A program made the position numbers and the translations under genes. Below, in pieces: positions 59,343-64,000 of a stretch of DNA of 64,000 bases. Source of the DNA: Ailurus styani (Eukaryota > Chordata > Mammalia > Carnivora > Ailuridae); contig LNAC01000336.1 of NCBI GenBank assembly GCA_002007465.1, forward strand, positions 1,649,717 through 1,713,716. Direction: 5' to 3'. How positions within the stretch are numbered: the first letter of the stretch is position 1; every line of letters begins with the position of its first letter. A model generated the notes under the pieces. It searched no databases, was not told the DNA's origin, and saw nothing but the letters and a program-made list of their open reading frames with translations.

Positions 59343-59360
59343 ATCCCATTTCTGATACCA
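59343..59360 (-). other. Primer-binding site, tRNA-Leu-like
   Basis: On the minus strand TGGTATCAGAAATGGGAT lies directly after the 5' LTR end. The complement of a mammalian tRNA-Leu 3' end, as I know it, is TGGTGTCAGAAGTGGGAT; 16 of 18 bases agree, and both differences are G to A. Confidence 0.8.
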
Positions 59361-59827
59361 TGTAATATCAAGCTTAAAAATGTCCAGTTAGCTTACCAGC
59401 AAAATGATTTTATTTAGGAACAAGAGAGGGGTTGAAATACAGGACTTGCAAACTATGGTGAACAATAGGCAAGTCTACAGTACAAAAGAGAGGAGGGGGC
59501 TTGCTTCTATTGAGGAAAGGGGGAAGTTGAAACAGACTTTTTAGAATGAAAGTCCATTGAAAGAGAGCCACAGTTCTGTATTTGGGCGACTTCTCATTGG
59601 ATGACTTGTGGCAGTTCTCATTGCTTGGGTTGTTGCTGGGCAAGGAGATAATCTTCCCTCTTCCTACTGGAGTTAAAAAGAAAAAATAGTTTCTTTCTAT
59701 TGGGAAAGGCAAGGTATATTTCTTCCTGCTAGGGTCTACAAATGGAGGTGCATGGTAGTGTGTGCAAGCTCTCCCTTCAGGGCATTCTGACTGCATTTTA
59801 AATAAGGTGGTTTTCTTTATTTTCACA
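59361..59827 (-). repeat. 5' LTR of the provirus
   Basis: 467 bases, complete, with TG/CA ends (plus 59361 and 59827). It starts TGTGAAAATA on the minus strand, matching the 3' LTR start TGTGAAAATG. AATAAA lies at 59409-59414 (minus). The 145-codon minus frame at 59410-59847 is a chance read through the LTR. Confidence 0.92.
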
Positions 59828-60500
59828 TTTCTTATTAATCTGTACATATAATTTTATTTTTTCCTATGTAATATGTATGCCTTTGACTTTTGTTTTACTA
59901 CATTGACTAAGGTTTCTAGTGCAATTCTCAATGGAAATAGTGAGGATAAAATGCCTTGCCTTTTACTCAGATTCAGTGGGAATGTATTCAGTCCTCCCTC
60001 AAGTTTGAAATTAGCTGTCAATTTTTGATGGATGACCTCTATTCATTTCAGAATTATTCAATTTCTAGTATTCTGAGAGTTTTAATGATGAATAAATGTT
60101 GAATTTTGTCAGAAGTTTTATTCTGCATATATTGAGATAATCATGTGGTCATCTTTAGTTTACTGATATGGTGAATTATTTTTTAAATGTTGATTCAACC
60201 TTTCATTCCCAGGTAAAATCCCACAGAGTCATATATTTCTATTTTTATGTATGGAACGATTTATATAATAATAACAAATTGAAGATACTGGAGTCTATGT
60301 TCTCAAGGAATATTGAATTCTAGTTTAAATTTCTTATAATAATGTATTTTTGTAGTTTTGGTAATAATGTAATACTGTCCTCCTAAGATGAGTTGGCATG
60401 TGTTCCCTCTTCTAATTTGTGGAGGAGTTTTTATAGAATTATCATTGTTTCATCTTTAAATATCTAGTGTACCAATAAAGCCATCTGGGCCTTGAGTGTT
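59828..60500 (-). mobile_element. Old L1 LINE, antisense (right part)
   Basis: Resumes the L1 broken at 53841 ('actaaggtttctagtgcaat', 'aataaagccatctgggcc'). It ends where a pyrimidine-rich stretch and another L1 begin. No clear 4-6 bp target duplication is visible around the provirus: agtttt on the left and tttctt on the right. Confidence 0.75.
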
Positions 60501-60587
60501 CTTTTCATTTCTTCTCCTTCTCCCTGTCCTTCTTCCTCTTCTTGCTCCTTCTCTTCCTCTTCCTTCCTCTCTCTCTCTCTTTCTTTA
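60501..60587. repeat. Polypyrimidine tract
   Basis: About 80 bases of C/T with very few purines (cttcttcctcttcttgctcc and similar, then CTCTCTCT). Probably an expanded poly-T/CT tail of the next L1. Confidence 0.9.
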
Positions 60588-61008
60588 AATTGAAGTATAG
60601 CTGACATACAAGATTACATTAGTTCAGGTATGCAATACAGTGTTTATATGTTATGCTCACCATGAGTGTAGCTATCATCTGTTGACTTATGATGCTATTA
60701 TAATACCAGTAACTATATTCCCTACACGGTGCCTTTTATCCCTATGACTTATTCATTCCACAACTAGCAGCCAGTATCTCCCACTCCCATGAACACATAC
60801 CCCTCATCCTCACACCACCTCTCCTCTGACAGCCACCAGTTGGTTCTCTGTCTTTATGGTTCTGTTTCTGCATTTTGCTTGTTTTACTTTTTTTAGATTA
60901 CACATAAGTGCTATCATATACTATTGGTCTTTCTCTGATTTATTTCATTTAGCATAATATCCTCTAGGTCCATCCACATTATCATTAACTGGCAAGAACT
61001 CATACACC

Positions 61009-61012
<4 letters not shown>

Positions 61013-61056
<44 letters not shown>
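61013..61056. repeat. (TG)n microsatellite in L1
   Basis: About 22 TG units, at the same place in the L1 3' end as the (AC)n arrays at 41431 and 44669. Confidence 0.97.
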
Positions 61057-61057
<1 letters not shown>

Positions 61058-62505
61058 CACATCTTCTTTATTCATTTATCTATCAATGGATACTTGAGTT
61101 TTTTCCATACCTTGGCTATTGTAAATAATGCTACAATAAACACAGAGGAGCTTATATTTTCTCAAATTAATGTTTTCATTTTCTTTGGGTAAATACCCAG
61201 TAGTGAAATTACTGGATCATATGTTGTTTAAATTCTTAATTTTTTAAGCTTTTGTTTAAATTATAGTTTTCTAACATACAGTGTAATATTAGTTTCAGAT
61301 GTACCTCCATACTATTTTTGACAATGGCTGCACCAATTTACAACTCCACCTACAGAGCATGAGGGGTCATTTTTCTCCACATCTACATCAACACTTGTCA
61401 CTCCTTGTCTTTTTTATTCTAACCATTTGACTGGTGTAAGGTGGAGGAATCTCATTGTGGTTTTGACTTGCATTTCCCTGATGAGTATCTTTTCATGTGT
61501 ATATTGGACATCTGTAGGTCATCTTCAGAAAAAAAATGCTGATACAGGTCTTCTGCCCATTTTTTTCTTTGGGTTAGTTGTGTTATTTAGTTATTGAGTT
61601 GTATGCATTCTTTATATATTTTGGGTATTAACCCCTTGTTGGATATGTCATTTGAAAATATCTTCTCTCACTCAGGTTGCCTTTTCATTTTGTTGATTAT
61701 TTCCTTTGATGTGCAAAAGGTTCTTATTTAGCTGTAGTCCCAATAATTTATTTTTGCTTTTGTTTCCCTTGCCTAAGGAGATATATCTAGAAAAAAATGT
61801 TACTAAAGTTGAAGTAAAAAGCAATTACAGCCTATGTTTTCTTCTATGAGTTTAATTATCTCAGGTCTCATCTTTAGGTCTTTGACCCATTTTGAGTTTA
61901 TTTTGTGTATTGTGTAAGAAGGTGGTCCAGTTTCATTCTTTTTCATGTAGCTGTCAGCTTTCCCAGCACTGTTTACTGAAAGTATAGTCTTTTCCCCTAT
62001 TGTATATTCTTACCTTCTTTGTTACAGATTAATTGACCACACATGCATGGTTTTATTTCTGGGCTCTCTATCCTGTTCTACTCATCTATGTCTATATTTT
62101 TGTGTCAGTACTATACTGTTTGGCTACTACAGCTTTGTAGTATAACTTGAAATCTGGAATTGTGATAGATTCAGTTTTGTTCTTTTTTAAGATTGTTTTT
62201 GACTATTCAGGGTCTTTTGTAGTTCTATATGAATTCTAAGATGTGTTCTAGTTATGTGAAAAATGATGTTGGAATTTTGATAGGGATTACATGGAATTTG
62301 TAGATTGCTTTGGGTAGCATGGAGATTTAAAAAATATATATTAATTCATCCAATCCATGAGCATAGAATATCTTTCCATTTGTTGGTGTCATCTTCAATT
62401 TCATTCATCAGCGTTTCATAGTTTTTACTATATAGGTCTTTAACTCCTTGGTTAAGTTTATTTATTATTTTTGGTGCAATTGTAAATGGGATTGCTTTTC
62501 TCTTT

Positions 62506-62714
62506 CTTTTTTCTTTTTTAAGATTTTACTGATTTGTTTAACAGAGAGCGACAGTGAGAGAGGGAACACAAGAATGGGGACTGGGAGAGGGAAAAGTGGG
62601 CCTCCTATTGAGCAGGAAGTCCAATGCGGGGCTTGATCCCAGGACAGTGGGATCATGACCCAAACAGAAGGCAAATACTTAACTGACTGAGCCACCCAGG
62701 CACCCCTCTTTTAC
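62506..62714 (-). mobile_element. CanSINE in L1, diverged
   Basis: Reverse-oriented, body about 62516-62706. 'aagattttactgatttgttt', 'gggaacacaagaatggggac', head 'ctgactgagccacccaggcacccc'. Target duplications are short and T-rich (ctctttct and ctcttttac), so they are uncertain. Confidence 0.88.
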
Positions 62715-63068
62715 TTTTTTTCTTTTTATTTAAATTCAAGTTAGTCAGCATATAAGGTAGTATTGGTTTCAGGCATAGAATTTAGTGATTCATCACTTAC
62801 ATATAACATCCAATGCTCATCCCAACAAATGCCCTCCTTAATGCCCATCATCCATTATTTTAATCCATCTGTCCCCCACCTCCCCTCCAGCAACTCTTAG
62901 TTTGTTCTCTATAGTTAAGAGTCTCTTATGGTTTGCTTTCCTCTCTGTTTTATCTTGTTTTTCCTTTCCTTCCTCTATGTTCATGTACTTTGTTTCTTAA
63001 ATTCCACATATGAGTGAAATAATATATTTATCTTTCTCTATTTCATTTAGCATACTACATTCTAGTTC
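62707..63068 (-). mobile_element. L1 3' end nested in L1
   Basis: Antisense L1 3' UTR ('aattcaagttagtcagcat', 'taacatccaatgctcatcc'), 5'-truncated at about 63068. The host L1 resumes at 'tttttggtacaattatg', repeating sequence found left of the SINE at about 62468-62510. The SINE and this L1 therefore form one composite block. Confidence 0.8.
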
Positions 63069-63259
63069 CTTTTTGGTACAATTATGAATAGGATTGTTTT
63101 TCTTAATTTCTTTCTGCTAATTTGGTATTACTGTATGGAAACATGATCAACTTCTGTGTATTAATTTTGTATTTTCTAACTTTACCGCTTTAATTTTAAT
63201 ATTTTTTGTGGCATCTTGGGGTTTTATATATATAGCATATATCTACAAATCGTGACAGT

Positions 63260-63466
63260 TTGTTTTTTTCCTTACCAATACGGATGAGTTTTATCTCTTT
63301 TTCTTGTTTAATTGCTGTAACTAGAACTTCCAGTACTATGTTGAATCCAAGTGGTGAGAGTGGACATCCTTGTCTTGTTTCTGATTTTAGAGAAAAAGCT
63401 TTCAGCTTTTCACTATTGAGTATGATGTTAGCTTGGGTTTTTCACATATGGCCTTTATTATGTTGA
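63260..63466 (+). pseudogene. Antisense frame in L1 RT region, not a gene
   Basis: Listed only to mark that this open frame, and the one at 63585-63797, are plus-strand reads of a minus-strand L1 ORF2. The real coding strand (minus) shows the RT region, broken by stops. Confidence 0.7.
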
Positions 63467-64000
63467 AGTATATTCCTTTTAAACCCATTACATTGAGAGT
63501 TTTTATCATGTGCAAATTTTTAATTTTGTTAGATCTTTTTATGTATCTATTAAGATGATCATATAACTTTTATCCTTCCCTTTCTTGATGTGGTGTATCA
63601 CATGGGCTGATTTTCAAATATTAAATCATCCTTCCATTCCTGAAATAAGTCCTACTTGTTCATGGAATGATTCTTTTAATGTATTGTTGATTTGGTCTGC
63701 TAATAACTTGTTGATTTTTATGTCTATGTTCATCAGAGAAATAGGTCTGCAGCTCTCTTTTTTTGTGGTCCCATTATCTGGTTTGGTATCAGAATAATGC
63801 TAGCCTCTTAGAATGTATTTGGAAGCTTTTCCTCTGTTTTTTTTAGAATGGTTTGGGAAAAACAGGTATTGAGTCTTCTTTAGTTGTTTGGTAGAATTCA
63901 TCTGTGAAGCCATCTGGTTCTGGGCTTTTGTTTGTTGGAAGTTTTTTTCATTAATAATTCTATTTGGCTAGTAATTAGCCTGCTCAGACTTTCCATTTCT

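Larger units (their letters stand above)
53842..59827 (-). mobile_element. Endogenous retrovirus, gammaretrovirus-like, defective
   Basis: A minus-strand provirus with two related LTRs (5' LTR 59361-59827, 3' LTR 53842-54776), an adjoining primer-binding site and polypurine tract, and gag, pol and env remnants in the right order. The internal region is 4584 bases, far below the usual 7-8 kb, with visible deletions at the gag/pol and pol/env borders. The LTRs are clearly diverged, so it is not recent. Stops and frameshifts are frequent and no viral protein could be made whole. By pol and env type it belongs with ERV1 (class I). Confidence 0.93.
60588..64000 (-). mobile_element. Older L1 LINE, antisense, running off the window
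   Basis: Antisense L1 from 'ttgaagtatagctgacatac' through the 3' UTR, ORF2 C-terminus and RT region ('aacttccagtactatgttga' near 63327) to the right edge. It is interrupted by (TG)n at 61013, a SINE at 62516 and an L1 3' end at 62707. It resembles the L1 at 40985-44865 in age and 3' end. Confidence 0.88.

Noticed and set aside
59410..59847. A 145-codon minus-strand open frame
   Set aside because: It lies almost wholly within the 5' LTR, in untranslated sequence.
1..64000. tRNA genes
   Set aside because: A/B-box-like motifs occur only in the SINE heads; no cloverleaf-capable stand-alone gene was seen.

Overview
The window is nuclear DNA from a carnivoran mammal, most likely a caniform and probably a mustelid. 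The strongest clue is twelve tRNA-derived SINEs of the CanSINE (SINEC) type. Several carry the tail variant with a GTAGGCAGAGAGGCAG-type motif that I associate with ferret- and mink-like genomes (established knowledge, from memory). The carnivoran L1 3' UTR, and one L1 5' UTR that I recognise as carnivoran, agree with this. There are no bacterial, plasmid or phage features.

I find no host protein-coding gene, no exon I can defend and no RNA gene. The window reads as an intergenic or deep-intronic segment built from layers of retrotransposons. Nearly all open reading frames are chance frames, frames through repeats, or decayed L1 ORF2 and retroviral fragments.

Layout. 1-11 kb: the 3' end of an L1, one SINE, L2 and MIR remnants, and a cluster of old LTRs (three at about 3.9-6.1 kb, a possible fourth near 9.6-10 kb). 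Two short direct duplications at 8.9-9.2 and 11.4-11.6 kb each flank a single N and look like assembly joins. 11.8-13.5 kb: an L1 with a 5' inversion (twin priming). 13.5-32 kb: mostly unique sequence with MIR, MER5-type and old L1 scraps, plus three young SINEs with perfect target-site duplications (TSDs). 32.1-38.1 kb: a minus-strand L1 with a perfect 16-bp TSD, itself hit by a second, internally deleted L1 and two SINEs. 38-50 kb: microsatellites, L2 remnants, an old minus-strand L1 (41-44.9 kb) that lost its middle but kept a GC-rich 5' UTR, one SINE, and long unique stretches. 50.2-64 kb: stacked L1s that host a minus-strand endogenous retrovirus.

The main object is the endogenous retrovirus at 53842-59827. 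It is a gammaretrovirus-like (ERV1-type) provirus with two LTRs, a tRNA-Leu-like primer-binding site directly next to the 5' LTR, a polypurine tract directly next to the 3' LTR, and decayed gag, pol and env. It has large internal deletions and many stops, and its 3' LTR is split by L1 and SINE insertions. The insertions can be put in relative order: old L1 host, then provirus, then L1 fragment(s) in its LTR, then SINE. I see no functional multi-gene system here; the interest is in insertion structure and nesting.
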